A stretch of 42,383 nucleotides of DNA from NCBI RefSeq assembly GCF_000756665.1, contig NZ_ARXV01000023.1, positions 1 to 42,383 on the forward strand. The letters are read 5' to 3'. The DNA comes from Alcanivorax nanhaiticus (GTDB lineage Bacteria; Pseudomonadota; Gammaproteobacteria; Pseudomonadales; Alcanivoracaceae). Made by a program: the position numbers and the translations under genes. Of this stretch, positions 24,712 through 32,744 are shown in pieces (the first letter of the stretch is position 1; every line of letters starts with the position of its first letter). The notes below the pieces were generated by a model. That model worked only from the letters and a program-made list of their open reading frames with translations, did not search any database and was not told the origin of the DNA.

Positions 24712-25719
24712 ATGACGCCAAATTATCCTGATCCCTCTGCCATCCGCGTCAACGGCTCCTATGTACGCGTGTTGTTGGACTGGCTGGACCAGTACCAGTT
24801 GAGCGCACCTACCCTGCGGGCCGCAGTATCACGGTTGGCACCGGGGGAGCAGGTGCCGCTGATCCAGTGGCTGGAACTGCTGCGGCGGGCTTATGCGGTC
24901 AGCCCCGGTGACGGGCGCGGTCTGGAGATTGGTGCCTGTATCGGCCCGGGTCATGTGGGCGTGCTGGGTTATCTGGTGCAGGCCAGTGATAACCTGGGGC
25001 AAGCCTTGTATGCCTACCAGCGCTTCGAGTCCCTTTTCTATGGCATCCGCATGGCGGAAGTGGTGATTCGCGGGGATGAAGCGGAGATCGGCTGGCCTGT
25101 GTACGGTGGTTTGAGTCTCGGGTTGTTGGTAGATGAAACCGCCATCTCGGCGCTGATCAGCTTCCTGCGCAAGATCGTCCCCAACGCCCCCAACCCGGCA
25201 GAAGTCACCTTCTCCTCGCCGGCTCCGGATAACCCGGCGGTGTATGAAGCCTTCTTTGGTTGCCCGGTGCGCTTTGGCGCGCCCTATGTGGCGGTGCGCT
25301 TCCCGGCGGATTACCTCAGCATCCCCCTGCCCACCGCCAACCCGGCCCTGCGCCAGATTCTTGATCGCCAGTCTGTGGCCTTGTCCAACGCCTTGCCGGG
25401 CAATGATCCCTTCGCCTTTCAGGTGCAGCAGGTGTTTCTGCGCCTGTTGCCCGATGCGCGGGTATCCCTGAAAGACGTGGCCAACGAAATGGCCATCTCC
25501 GTTCGTACCCTGCAACGCCGTCTCACACAAAGCGGCCAGACTTTCCAGGGGTTGCTGGATCGCACCCGCCAGGAACTGGCACAAAGCTACCTGCGCGACC
25601 CGTCGCTATCGCTTTTCGAAATCACCATGCTGCTGGGCTTTGCCGAGCAGAGCTCGTTTAACCGGGCGTTTAAACAGTGGGTGGGGGTGTCGCCGGGGGC
25701 GTGGCGGGGGGACAATTAA
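24712..25719 (+). CDS. AraC-family regulator with arabinose-binding-like N-domain
   Basis: A 335-residue regulator with an N-terminal effector domain of about 190 residues of the OruR/ArgR/GbdR-like group and a C-terminal double helix-turn-helix (about 245-335). Motifs include S-V-R-T-L-Q-R-R-L (recognition helix) and L-G-F-A-E-Q-S-S-F-N-R-A-F-K-Q-W (second helix signature). The start is uncertain: the frame extends to 24586, overlapping the divergent gene, and none of the candidates has a good ribosome site. I chose 24712 from family length. Possibly controls the divergent sterol desaturase-like gene. Confidence 0.88.
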   Translation: MTPNYPDPSAIRVNGSYVRVLLDWLDQYQLSAPTLRAAVSRLAPGEQVPLIQWLELLRRAYAVSPGDGRGLEIGACIGPGHVGVLGYLVQASDNLGQALYAYQRFESLFYGIRMAEVVIRGDEAEIGWPVYGGLSLGLLVDETAISALISFLRKIVPNAPNPAEVTFSSPAPDNPAVYEAFFGCPVRFGAPYVAVRFPADYLSIPLPTANPALRQILDRQSVALSNALPGNDPFAFQVQQVFLRLLPDARVSLKDVANEMAISVRTLQRRLTQSGQTFQGLLDRTRQELAQSYLRDPSLSLFEITMLLGFAEQSSFNRAFKQWVGVSPGAWRGDN

Positions 25720-25756
25720 GTGACACAATTAGGTAACTAACCGGACACCGTGAGCC

Positions 25757-26500
25757 ATGGAAAAGGACTGGAAGCTGGATATCGTTTTTTCCGATAGCGT
25801 GGCCATCTTTCGGGGGCACGTGGGGCCGAACAATCCGCACAGTCACTGGGCGGCGCAGCTCACCATTGCCCTGGAAGGCGAGCTGGAATTTGAAGCCGGG
25901 CAATCCGGTCGGCGCCATGCCCGGGCGATGTTCCTGTCGTCCAAGGTGAAGCACCAGCTATTCTCCGGTTATGTCTGTTCCATTTACTTCGATCCGTTAA
26001 CCGTTTCCCCGCTCAAGGCGCTGGGTGAGGCCAGCGGTGAGGATTGGGTAGTGCTGGAAGAGGACGACCTGCCTGTGCTGCTACGCGAATTGTCGGCGAG
26101 CAGTGATCTGCGTGTCCTGCTGGGCTCGGATCTGCTCACCGGCACGGAGCCGGGCACCGCGATGGATGCCCGTTTTCGGGAGGTGGTCGCGGCCATCACG
26201 GCGCAGCTCCGTGCCGGTGACGATCCTGACCGCGATGCCCTTGCGCAACAGGTGAACCTCTCACCCAGCCGATTCTCCCACTGGTTTGTGGAACAGGCGG
26301 GCATTCCGCTGCGCAGCTACAAGAAGTGGCTCAAACTGCGGATGGCCATGGATGCACTGCTGGACGGCGTGAACCCCATGGACGCTGCCATGCAGGCCGG
26401 TTTCAGTGATTTGCCGCACATGAGCCGGGCCTTCGCGGAATCCTTTGGCCTCACCTACATGGATGCCCTGCACGCCTGGCAGCAGGCTCAGCAATCTTAG
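25757..26500 (+). CDS. AraC-family regulator with cupin-like N-domain
   Basis: A 247-residue regulator. The N-terminal part (1-90) looks like a small cupin sensor (H-S-H-W-A near residue 28). The C-terminal AraC double HTH runs about 150-240 and includes L-S-P-S-R-F-S-H-W-F and F-S-D-L-P-H-M-S-R-A-F. It starts 37 bases after the previous AraC gene on the same strand, so the two may be cotranscribed. Ligand is unknown. Confidence 0.87.
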   Translation: MEKDWKLDIVFSDSVAIFRGHVGPNNPHSHWAAQLTIALEGELEFEAGQSGRRHARAMFLSSKVKHQLFSGYVCSIYFDPLTVSPLKALGEASGEDWVVLEEDDLPVLLRELSASSDLRVLLGSDLLTGTEPGTAMDARFREVVAAITAQLRAGDDPDRDALAQQVNLSPSRFSHWFVEQAGIPLRSYKKWLKLRMAMDALLDGVNPMDAAMQAGFSDLPHMSRAFAESFGLTYMDALHAWQQAQQS

Positions 26501-26625
26501 AGAACCTCTGAATCACTCCTCGCATGCTCAGCGTGGCCTGAAGCGTGTAGCTGTTTCGTTCAATACGCCTGCCGCCTTCCTCGCTACGCTTGTTCCCTCC
26601 CACATGACAAGGATCAGGAGCGCGT

Positions 26626-27543
26626 ATGGAGGTAACAGAACGGTTTGTGGATATCGAAGGCCACCGTCTGGCCTGTCTGGCCGTCAATGAGCACCTGGCG
26701 CAGCCCGGTGAGCCCGCGGTGGTGTTCATTCATGGGGTGCTGGCGTCGGTGAATTTCTGGCGCGATGCCCTGCCGGCGGCGTATCGCGACAATCGCCCCT
26801 GGTACGCCCTGAGCTTGCCCGCCCATCCTCCTTCCACTGTACCGGCAGACTTTCAGGCGGAGCAGGTGGACGATGCCTGGTTCTACCGGATCATCAACGG
26901 GGCCCTGAAGCAGCTGCTAAAGGGGCGCAAGGCCATTGTGGTGGGGCATTCCACCGGTGGCTTCGCGGCCCTGAATCTGGCCGTCCATCATTCGCCCCTG
27001 TTGGCCGGGGTGGTGAGCGTCGCCGGGTTCCACAGTGGTCAGTGGGGCGGGGTAGAAGGCCTGTTGGTGAAACTGGCCGGCCTGGGGCGGTGGGGGCGGC
27101 CGCTGTTTGCCGCCAATATCGCCATTGCCCGGCGGAGCCGTTTTGTGCAGAAAACCTTTGCCAGCCTGCTGGCCCGGGATCGCCGTGCCTTCCTGCGTCA
27201 TCCGCTGAGTCAGGCCATGCTCGATAACCTTCGCGCCGATACTGGGGCACAGGATGCCGGGGCGCTGTACTGTCTGTTCAATGGCATCAGCAGGCTGGAA
27301 ATCGGCCAACAGCTCGACGCAATTCAGGTGCCTTGCCATCTGTTTGTGGGCAGCCACGACCCGGTGGTGCCCACCGCCCAATCGCTATTGCTGGCGGACC
27401 GGGTGCCTGACGCGCACACGGAGGTGTTCTGGAATGTGGGCCATATGCCTTTCATGGAAAGCCCGGAGCAATTCGGTCATGCCCTGACACAAGCTCTCAG
27501 CAGCATTACCCAACATCACAAGGCGGCGGTCGCCGCTGCCTGA
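26626..27543 (+). CDS. Alpha/beta hydrolase
   Basis: A 305-residue serine hydrolase. The oxyanion-hole motif is H-G-V-L (residues 36-39), the nucleophile elbow is G-H-S-T-G (Ser109), the acid is probably Asp245 (G-S-H-D-P-V-V) and the His is His273 (V-G-H-M-P-F). The full triad is intact. It looks like a lipase/esterase or haloperoxidase-type fold; the substrate is unknown. The next gene follows 16 bases later with its own strong ribosome site, suggesting an operon. Confidence 0.9.
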   Translation: MEVTERFVDIEGHRLACLAVNEHLAQPGEPAVVFIHGVLASVNFWRDALPAAYRDNRPWYALSLPAHPPSTVPADFQAEQVDDAWFYRIINGALKQLLKGRKAIVVGHSTGGFAALNLAVHHSPLLAGVVSVAGFHSGQWGGVEGLLVKLAGLGRWGRPLFAANIAIARRSRFVQKTFASLLARDRRAFLRHPLSQAMLDNLRADTGAQDAGALYCLFNGISRLEIGQQLDAIQVPCHLFVGSHDPVVPTAQSLLLADRVPDAHTEVFWNVGHMPFMESPEQFGHALTQALSSITQHHKAAVAAA

Positions 27544-27559
27544 CCCGAGGAGAGACAGG

Positions 27560-28033
27560 ATGAATTACCCCGAATACCAGGCTGACCTGCAGCGTATCCA
27601 TGAATCCGAAGTGTATGGGCTGGCGGTATTTGATACCGCCGCCCGCCTCACCCGCAAGCCGGAGCGCAAGGCAAAATGGCTGGCACTCAAGGCGCTGGAA
27701 GCGCAAACCCTGCAGCGCTACCTGGACCACATGGCACAAACCGGCCAGACCGTCATCGAACCCAAAGGTTGGGCCTTGAAAGGTCGGGCGGAAGGGGCGG
27801 CGTTGGGTGTCATGCCCTGGCGGCTGGCCATGAAACTGGTCCGTGACGCCACTCAACCCTTCCAGGAAAAATTCCTGCGCCTGAAAGAGCATTCCGACGA
27901 TGACACGCAGGGATTCTTTGCCTACGTGTACGCCCATGAAAAAGCCATCGAGGCCTTTGCCAACAAAGAACTGGCCCGGGAAGCGGGAAGCCTGAAGGCG
28001 GTGGAAAGTCTGCTGGGTGCCTCGGTGACTTGA
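27560..28033 (+). CDS. Possible ferritin-like helical protein
   Basis: A 157-residue all-helical protein without a signal peptide. Spaced Glu/His positions on predicted helices (E-S-E-V near 12, E-A-Q near 48, H near 57 and A-H-E-K-A-I-E-A-F near 130) recall ferritin-like carboxylate-bridged proteins, but the pattern is loose. No confident family is recognised. AGGAGAGA precedes the ATG. Downstream of the alpha/beta hydrolase, 16 bases apart. Confidence 0.55.
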   Translation: MNYPEYQADLQRIHESEVYGLAVFDTAARLTRKPERKAKWLALKALEAQTLQRYLDHMAQTGQTVIEPKGWALKGRAEGAALGVMPWRLAMKLVRDATQPFQEKFLRLKEHSDDDTQGFFAYVYAHEKAIEAFANKELAREAGSLKAVESLLGASVT

Positions 28034-28203
28034 AGAGAGAAAGCCATCAAGGGGCGCCGTGGGTCACACCTCCCCTGGTCACAGTAATCACACGAAACGG
28101 TTGGGCCAGTCCGTTAGCACTTTCTGATAAGGTAAAAGCCACTACCCGGAAGGCATGAATCGCGCCGGTCACAGCGGCAGAAAACCCGGCATCAGGAGGA
28201 CGC

Positions 28204-29085
28204 ATGGCGAATGGCATCAAGGCACTGTTTCGTATGGCGCCCAAGGACGATGGTGAGGGTGGCTTCACGCCTTCCCCCGTGGCGCTGAAGCTGGCTACCA
28301 AAAGCAAGACCGATTACGACCATGCCGAGTACCCGGATGCCCTTCAGGGCGGCACGGCCAAGGTGCTGATGGTCTGTACCGAAGAACGCTACATGACCAT
28401 GGCAAACGGCGTGAAGTTTTCCACCGGCAATCACCCGGTGGAAATGATGGTGCCACTGCTGCACCTGGAAAAAGCCGGCTTCCAGATCGAGGTCTGCACG
28501 CCTACCGGGGCACCGGTGAAGATTGAAAGGTGGGCGGTGCCGGAGAAGGACGACGCGGTTACTGATGCCCTGCAACGCTACCAGCCGCAATTTGAACAGC
28601 CTCAATCCCTGAAGGCCCTGGTCGCCTCAGGACTGGAAGATCACGCCGACTACGTGGCGGTGTTTATCCCCGGCGGCCACGGCGCTATGTTGGGCCTGCC
28701 GGACAGTGAAGACCTGCAAACCCTGATCCGCTGGGTCAACGCCAACGACAAACACATGCTCACGATCTGCCACGGCCCTGCGGCCTTGCTGGCGGAAAAC
28801 CGTGGCGGCGATCCCGGGGACTTCGCCTATCACGGTTACAAGATGGCGGTCTTCCCGGACAGCCTCGACAAGCTCACCCCCAAGTTCGGCTACCTGCCCG
28901 GCCCCATGCCCTGGTACTTCGGCGACCGGCTTCGCGAGCAGGGCGTGGAAATCATCAACAAGAAAGCCAATGGCAGCTGCTGCGAAGACCGGAAGCTGAT
29001 CACCGGCGACAGCCCGGATGCGGCCAATGAGTTTGGCAAGCTGGCGGCGAGGGCGTTGCTGGCAGAGGTGAACGGGGCGGGGTAG
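28204..29085 (+). CDS. hchA: Hsp31/HchA-like glyoxalase III (DJ-1 family)
   Basis: A 293-residue DJ-1/PfpI-superfamily protein. Family members with this layout detoxify methylglyoxal without glutathione and can act as holding chaperones or deglycases. Catalytic Cys189 and His190 sit in I-C-H-G-P-A-A, and a Glu80 sits in S-T-G-N-H-P-V-E, the expected Glu. Length is close to E. coli HchA (283). AGGAGG precedes the ATG. It ends with a strong hairpin at 29092. Likely a single-gene stress unit. Confidence 0.93.
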   Translation: MANGIKALFRMAPKDDGEGGFTPSPVALKLATKSKTDYDHAEYPDALQGGTAKVLMVCTEERYMTMANGVKFSTGNHPVEMMVPLLHLEKAGFQIEVCTPTGAPVKIERWAVPEKDDAVTDALQRYQPQFEQPQSLKALVASGLEDHADYVAVFIPGGHGAMLGLPDSEDLQTLIRWVNANDKHMLTICHGPAALLAENRGGDPGDFAYHGYKMAVFPDSLDKLTPKFGYLPGPMPWYFGDRLREQGVEIINKKANGSCCEDRKLITGDSPDAANEFGKLAARALLAEVNGAG

Positions 29086-29091
29086 GCATTA

Positions 29092-29119
29092 AGGCGGGAA
29101 TCGACTCCGATTCCCGCCT
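29092..29119. terminator. Terminator between hchA-like and MAPEG genes
   Basis: AGGCGGGAATCG and its complement with loop ACTC, followed by AGTTTTC on the plus strand. It lies between convergent genes. Confidence 0.85.
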
Positions 29120-29143
29120 AGTTTTCTGCTCTTGTTACGGGAA

Positions 29144-29545
29144 TCAGATCAGCGCAAACGCCAGATACAGCATCAGTGCCACCTGTGTCAGGAACAGGCT
29201 GGCGCGGATGAAGACCAGCGGGAAGCTGGTGCCGATCAGATGCACCAGGCTTTGGCCGATGCGGGCGGCTACGATGATGCCGGCGACGTCATTCACGGCA
29301 ACGATCTGGTCAGTGGCCGCACCGATCAGCACCAGGGCGGCGAACAGCGGCAGGTTTTCCAGGCAATTCAGGTGCGCGGCCTTGGCGCGAACCAGAATGG
29401 CCGGATCATCAACGGGCTTGCCCCGCTCCCAGTGGTTGGCGGATTTCTTGCCGGTGAGTACAAGCGGCAGCCGGTAGGTGGCGTAGCTGAGCGCCAGAAT
29501 CAGCGTCCAGACGATATAAATTAGTAGTGCAGTCATGCCGGTCAT
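29144..29545 (-). CDS. MAPEG-family membrane protein
   Basis: A 133-residue four-helix integral membrane protein of the MAPEG family (membrane-associated eicosanoid and glutathione metabolism). Typical marks are R-A-K-A-A-H-L-N-C-L-E-N-L-P-L-F (about 52-67) and a central hydrophobic pair. Whether it uses glutathione is unknown. The ATG at 29545 is preceded by AAGGGCC; the frame continues upstream to 29668. Its position next to the HchA-like gene and close to a GFA protein suggests small-electrophile stress, but this is inference. Confidence 0.85.
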   Translation of the reverse strand: MTGMTALLIYIVWTLILALSYATYRLPLVLTGKKSANHWERGKPVDDPAILVRAKAAHLNCLENLPLFAALVLIGAATDQIVAVNDVAGIIVAARIGQSLVHLIGTSFPLVFIRASLFLTQVALMLYLAFALI

Positions 29546-29645
29546 GGGGTGGCCCTTTTTCGCGTAAACTGCCAGCGTGGTCAGGTGTGGGGCAAGATCA
29601 CGTGAAGTGGGTGAGAGTCCTCTGTTTACTTTTGATGGATAGACA

Positions 29646-30071
29646 ATGATTAACACCAAGTTATACAAAGCCGTTTACAGCCTGGCTGAGAAGCTGATGG
29701 AAGCGGACCGAAAAGGTAACAAGGCGGAATTTGCTGCGCTGTATGGCCAGCTCAAGGGTATCTGCACGGATAACGAAAACACGGATAAAGACCATCCCGA
29801 GCAATGGGAAACGCTGGGTGACTTCACTGAGGATTTCGATGCGGCGCTGGCGCTGTATGAAAAAGCCATGGGTAAGGCGCAGGTCATCAATGCCAAGGAT
29901 CATCTTTCCTCCATCGGTCTGTCCATGGCCAGGCTGCAGGCAGAACTGGGGCAAACCCAGGCGGCGATCAGCAGTCTTGAGGCGGCAAAGGTGAACGCGA
30001 ACAAGCTGGAAGATAAAGAGCTGAAAGCGGAAATCGATACGTTGCTTGAGCAGTTGGTGGAGAGACCGTAA
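29646..30071 (+). CDS. TPR-like helical protein
   Basis: A 141-residue hydrophilic helical protein. Residues about 60-135 have TPR-like pairs (F-D-A-A-L-A-L-Y-E-K-A-M, then L-G-Q-T-Q-A-A-I-S-S-L-E-A-A-K), and the N-terminus is a longer helix. No catalytic motif. It is a plausible protein-protein adaptor. Divergent from the MAPEG gene by 100 bases. Weak ribosome site. Confidence 0.65.
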   Translation: MINTKLYKAVYSLAEKLMEADRKGNKAEFAALYGQLKGICTDNENTDKDHPEQWETLGDFTEDFDAALALYEKAMGKAQVINAKDHLSSIGLSMARLQAELGQTQAAISSLEAAKVNANKLEDKELKAEIDTLLEQLVERP

Positions 30072-30076
30072 ACAGA

Positions 30077-30478
30077 TCATCGTTTGGGTAAGGTGTCGTC
30101 GATGTCCACGGTGCGCCGATCATAGAAAAAGTGCACGTTGGGTTGGCAGCTTTCCGGCAGAGTGTCGTGGTGGTTTTTCCGGTACAGCCATTGCGAAACG
30201 ATCTTCCAGCCCATGGCATTGGTGTTGTAGAGCACCTCACCACAGTGCTGGCAGAAGGCGCGGGTCATATTGCTGGTGGGGGACTGGAATACGGTGAGTG
30301 CGTCACTGCCCTTGCTGACACTGACCTGGTTGCCGTCCCAGGCCAGCACGGAATGGTAGGGCACCTGTAGCAGGTTGCGGCAATCTTCGCAGTGGCAGTG
30401 GGCGTGCACTCTGGGGCTGCCGTTGAGGGTGATGACCACCTCACCACAATCACAATGCACCTGATGCTGTTCTGTCAT
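30077..30478 (-). CDS. GFA-family zinc protein
   Basis: A 133-residue protein of the glutathione-dependent formaldehyde-activating (GFA/CENP-V) family. Zinc-binding motifs are C-D-C-G (Cys9, Cys11), C-H-C-E-D-C (28-33) and C-Q-H-C (76-79). The first gives formaldehyde-glutathione adduct-related families their name, but the activity of such homologues is often unproven. GGAGCA before the ATG at 30478 supports the start; the frame continues to 30559. Its gene follows the interrupted cupin gene by about 60 bases on the same strand. Confidence 0.88.
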   Translation of the reverse strand: MTEQHQVHCDCGEVVITLNGSPRVHAHCHCEDCRNLLQVPYHSVLAWDGNQVSVSKGSDALTVFQSPTSNMTRAFCQHCGEVLYNTNAMGWKIVSQWLYRKNHHDTLPESCQPNVHFFYDRRTVDIDDTLPKR

Positions 30479-30596
30479 GGTGTGCTCCTTTTCGTTGCGA
30501 CGATGGCGGGCCTGATGGCCCGCCTGCCGGTATTCGAGTTCAGGGCTTCGCTTCCACAATAATGGCCATCACCGGCTCGCTGCCCGTGTTGGTCAC

Positions 30597-30917
30597 CTAG
30601 TGCGTCCAGGCCTCGTGCCACATCACATGGCCATCGGGTACGGTCACGTCCATGGCCTCGCCGCCGGCCAGGCTGATGCGCAGGGAGCCCCCTTGCTGGA
30701 AATACACGGTTTCATCGCGGTGGTCATGGAGGCGGTCGGATTCACCCGGCTCCAGCACCATCTCCAGTACCAGCACCTGATCGTTCTCCAGCAGTACCCG
30801 GTACTGGTCGGGTGAGGTCACATGGGCAGGGCGGTGATCCTGCTGGTTGGCGGTGGCACAGGCGCTCAGGTTCAGGGCCATGCCCAGTAGCACAATGGCA
30901 ATCGCAGAGGTCTTCAT
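30597..30917 (-). CDS. Cupin-domain lipoprotein, apparently truncated by an in-frame TAG
   Basis: A 106-residue (as read) lipoprotein: lipobox L-S-A-C gives lipidated Cys20. A small cupin barrel follows, with H-D-H-R-D-E-T (His64, His66, Glu69) and M-W-H-E-A-W (His101). At 30597-30599 a TAG follows W-T-H. The same frame then continues with V-T-N-T-G-S-E-P-V-M-A-I-I-V-E-A-K-P and ends at TGA (30540-30542). This is the typical last strand of cupins, so the ancestral gene probably ran 30540-30917. Either the stop is a nonsense mutation (or sequencing error), or the protein really ends early. AGGAGTG precedes the ATG. It follows mdaB by 13 bases. Confidence 0.8.
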   Translation of the reverse strand: MKTSAIAIVLLGMALNLSACATANQQDHRPAHVTSPDQYRVLLENDQVLVLEMVLEPGESDRLHDHRDETVYFQQGGSLRISLAGGEAMDVTVPDGHVMWHEAWTH

Positions 30918-30930
30918 CAGGGGCACTCCT

Positions 30931-31524
<594 letters not shown>

Positions 31525-31578
31525 CAGGGTCTCCATGAAACAGTAAAGGGCAGCGGCTGCTGGTTACCAATCTATTTC

Positions 31579-31597
31579 AGGTATACTATTTATACCT
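31579..31597. promoter_or_regulatory. Operator-like palindrome AGGTATA-N5-TATACCT
   Basis: Perfect seven-base arms and a five-base centre (CTATT) in the mdaB-hxlR divergent region. A consensus-like -10 (TATACT) overlaps it on the plus strand, so a bound regulator would block transcription. It is a good candidate site for the adjacent HxlR-type protein. Confidence 0.6.
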
Positions 31598-31654
31598 AAA
31601 GGCGCGGATCAATTAGTATCCTTTTGGAAACCTGGTGAAAACGGCGGTGAGAAA

Positions 31655-32014
31655 ATGAAAAGTCGCATCGAAACAGACGGTTATGGCCGAAAAAAAGTCA
31701 TCGATGCCTGCATGGAGCCCTGCGCCATCGAGCGGGGGATGCGCATTATCGGCGGCAAGTGGACTGGTTCGCTGATCTACCACCTCAAGGATGGCCCGGT
31801 ACGCTTCAATGATCTGAACCGCATGCTGGGCGGCGCCACCAAGAAGATGATCGACCAGCGCCTCAAGGAACTGGAAGCCCGTGGCATGGTGCTCCGCACC
31901 GTCATCAACGACCGCCCCATCGCCGTGACCTATGAACTCACCGAGCTGGGGCGCAGTGCGCTGGATATTTTGGAGGATCTGCGGTTGTGGTCGGAGAAGT
32001 ATAATATTCGGTAG
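31655..32014 (+). CDS. HxlR-family transcriptional regulator
   Basis: A 119-residue winged-helix regulator of the HxlR family. Characteristic marks are I-G-G-K-W-T-G-S-L-I-Y-H-L (about 32-44), F-N-D-L-N-R-M-L-G-G (about 51-60) and the wing L-T-E-L-G-R-S-A-L. Two Cys (19 and 23) in the N-terminal arm, D-A-C-M-E-P-C, could sense thiol-reactive or redox signals, as known for YodB/HypR-like members. It is divergent from mdaB, with the palindrome at 31579 between. Probably represses mdaB; this is inferred from arrangement. Confidence 0.92.
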   Translation: MKSRIETDGYGRKKVIDACMEPCAIERGMRIIGGKWTGSLIYHLKDGPVRFNDLNRMLGGATKKMIDQRLKELEARGMVLRTVINDRPIAVTYELTELGRSALDILEDLRLWSEKYNIR

Positions 32015-32314
32015 GGTGGGATGAGTGCGTGTCCCCCTAATTCACCCCTAATTCATCCGGTTCCCGACCCCTTGGTCTCCTTTCGATCACCGGATACCTT
32101 ATTTGGGTGATGGTTTCCTTGTAAGTATCAAGGAGAATGGGAGGGGTGCTTTGATAGTGCTTCATGCCCAGAGATAAGACTCCAAAGGGCAGTATGGCAC
32201 TGCTGTGGGTACGAATGCAGAAAGGTGATCAATGGCTATTTTACTGTGCGGCATGCGCAGCTAAATCACTGATCAATATTGCCCTGTTTGGGGCGACTGA
32301 CAAATGGAGTTTCC
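32015..32314. other. Intergenic interval of 300 bases
   Basis: Between hxlR and the small exported Cys-rich protein. No gene and no clear hairpin; a direct repeat of CCCTAATTCA occurs near 32035-32060. Its meaning is unknown. Confidence 0.4.
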
Positions 32315-32602
32315 ATGATCAATAAAGTGTTGTCTGGGCTTTTGCTCATGGCCGTGATAGCGCCGCCGTCATATGCACAGCCTGCCGAGGATGTAGAGGC
32401 ATGTGTGGAAAGTAAAAGGGCACAGTATCCAGGCGATACGCTCAATAACATGCGCCAGCGCTGTTTTCCGATTGCAGCGACGTGCTGGGGGTGGGGCGCT
32501 GGTGAAAATGCGGTTTATGAATACTGCGGCGCCGATGCCCTTAGAGATCGTGGTGTAGATTCACTGGCCAAGGATCAAGACAGAAAAAGTGACTGGGAAT
32601 AA
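32315..32602 (+). CDS. Small exported four-cysteine protein
   Basis: A 95-residue protein with a signal peptide (1-21, cleavage after S-Y-A) and four Cys (30, 50, 57, 71) in the mature part. W-G-W-G near 58-61 is notable. No family recognised. The ATG at 32315 has GGAG spaced six bases before. Its layout (signal peptide plus four Cys) is reminiscent of the protein at 23165, but the two are not obviously homologous. Confidence 0.65.
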   Translation: MINKVLSGLLLMAVIAPPSYAQPAEDVEACVESKRAQYPGDTLNNMRQRCFPIAATCWGWGAGENAVYEYCGADALRDRGVDSLAKDQDRKSDWE

Positions 32603-32643
32603 GAAAGGCCCCCGGTTTTCTTGTCTTGAGAACGTGTGAGCTG

Positions 32644-32663
32644 GCGGGTGTCTGGGCACCCGC
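32644..32663 (+). terminator. Hairpin after small exported protein
   Basis: GCGGGTG and its complement CACCCGC with a six-base loop, followed by TTCTTTATCTTC. A weak T-run. Confidence 0.55.
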
Positions 32664-32744
32664 TTCTTTATCTTCATATTTCCCGGTAAGGAGATGCGTA
32701 GGTGTTCGCGTGCTGGCGTGAAGCGTGTGGCATGTCTTCGTTTC

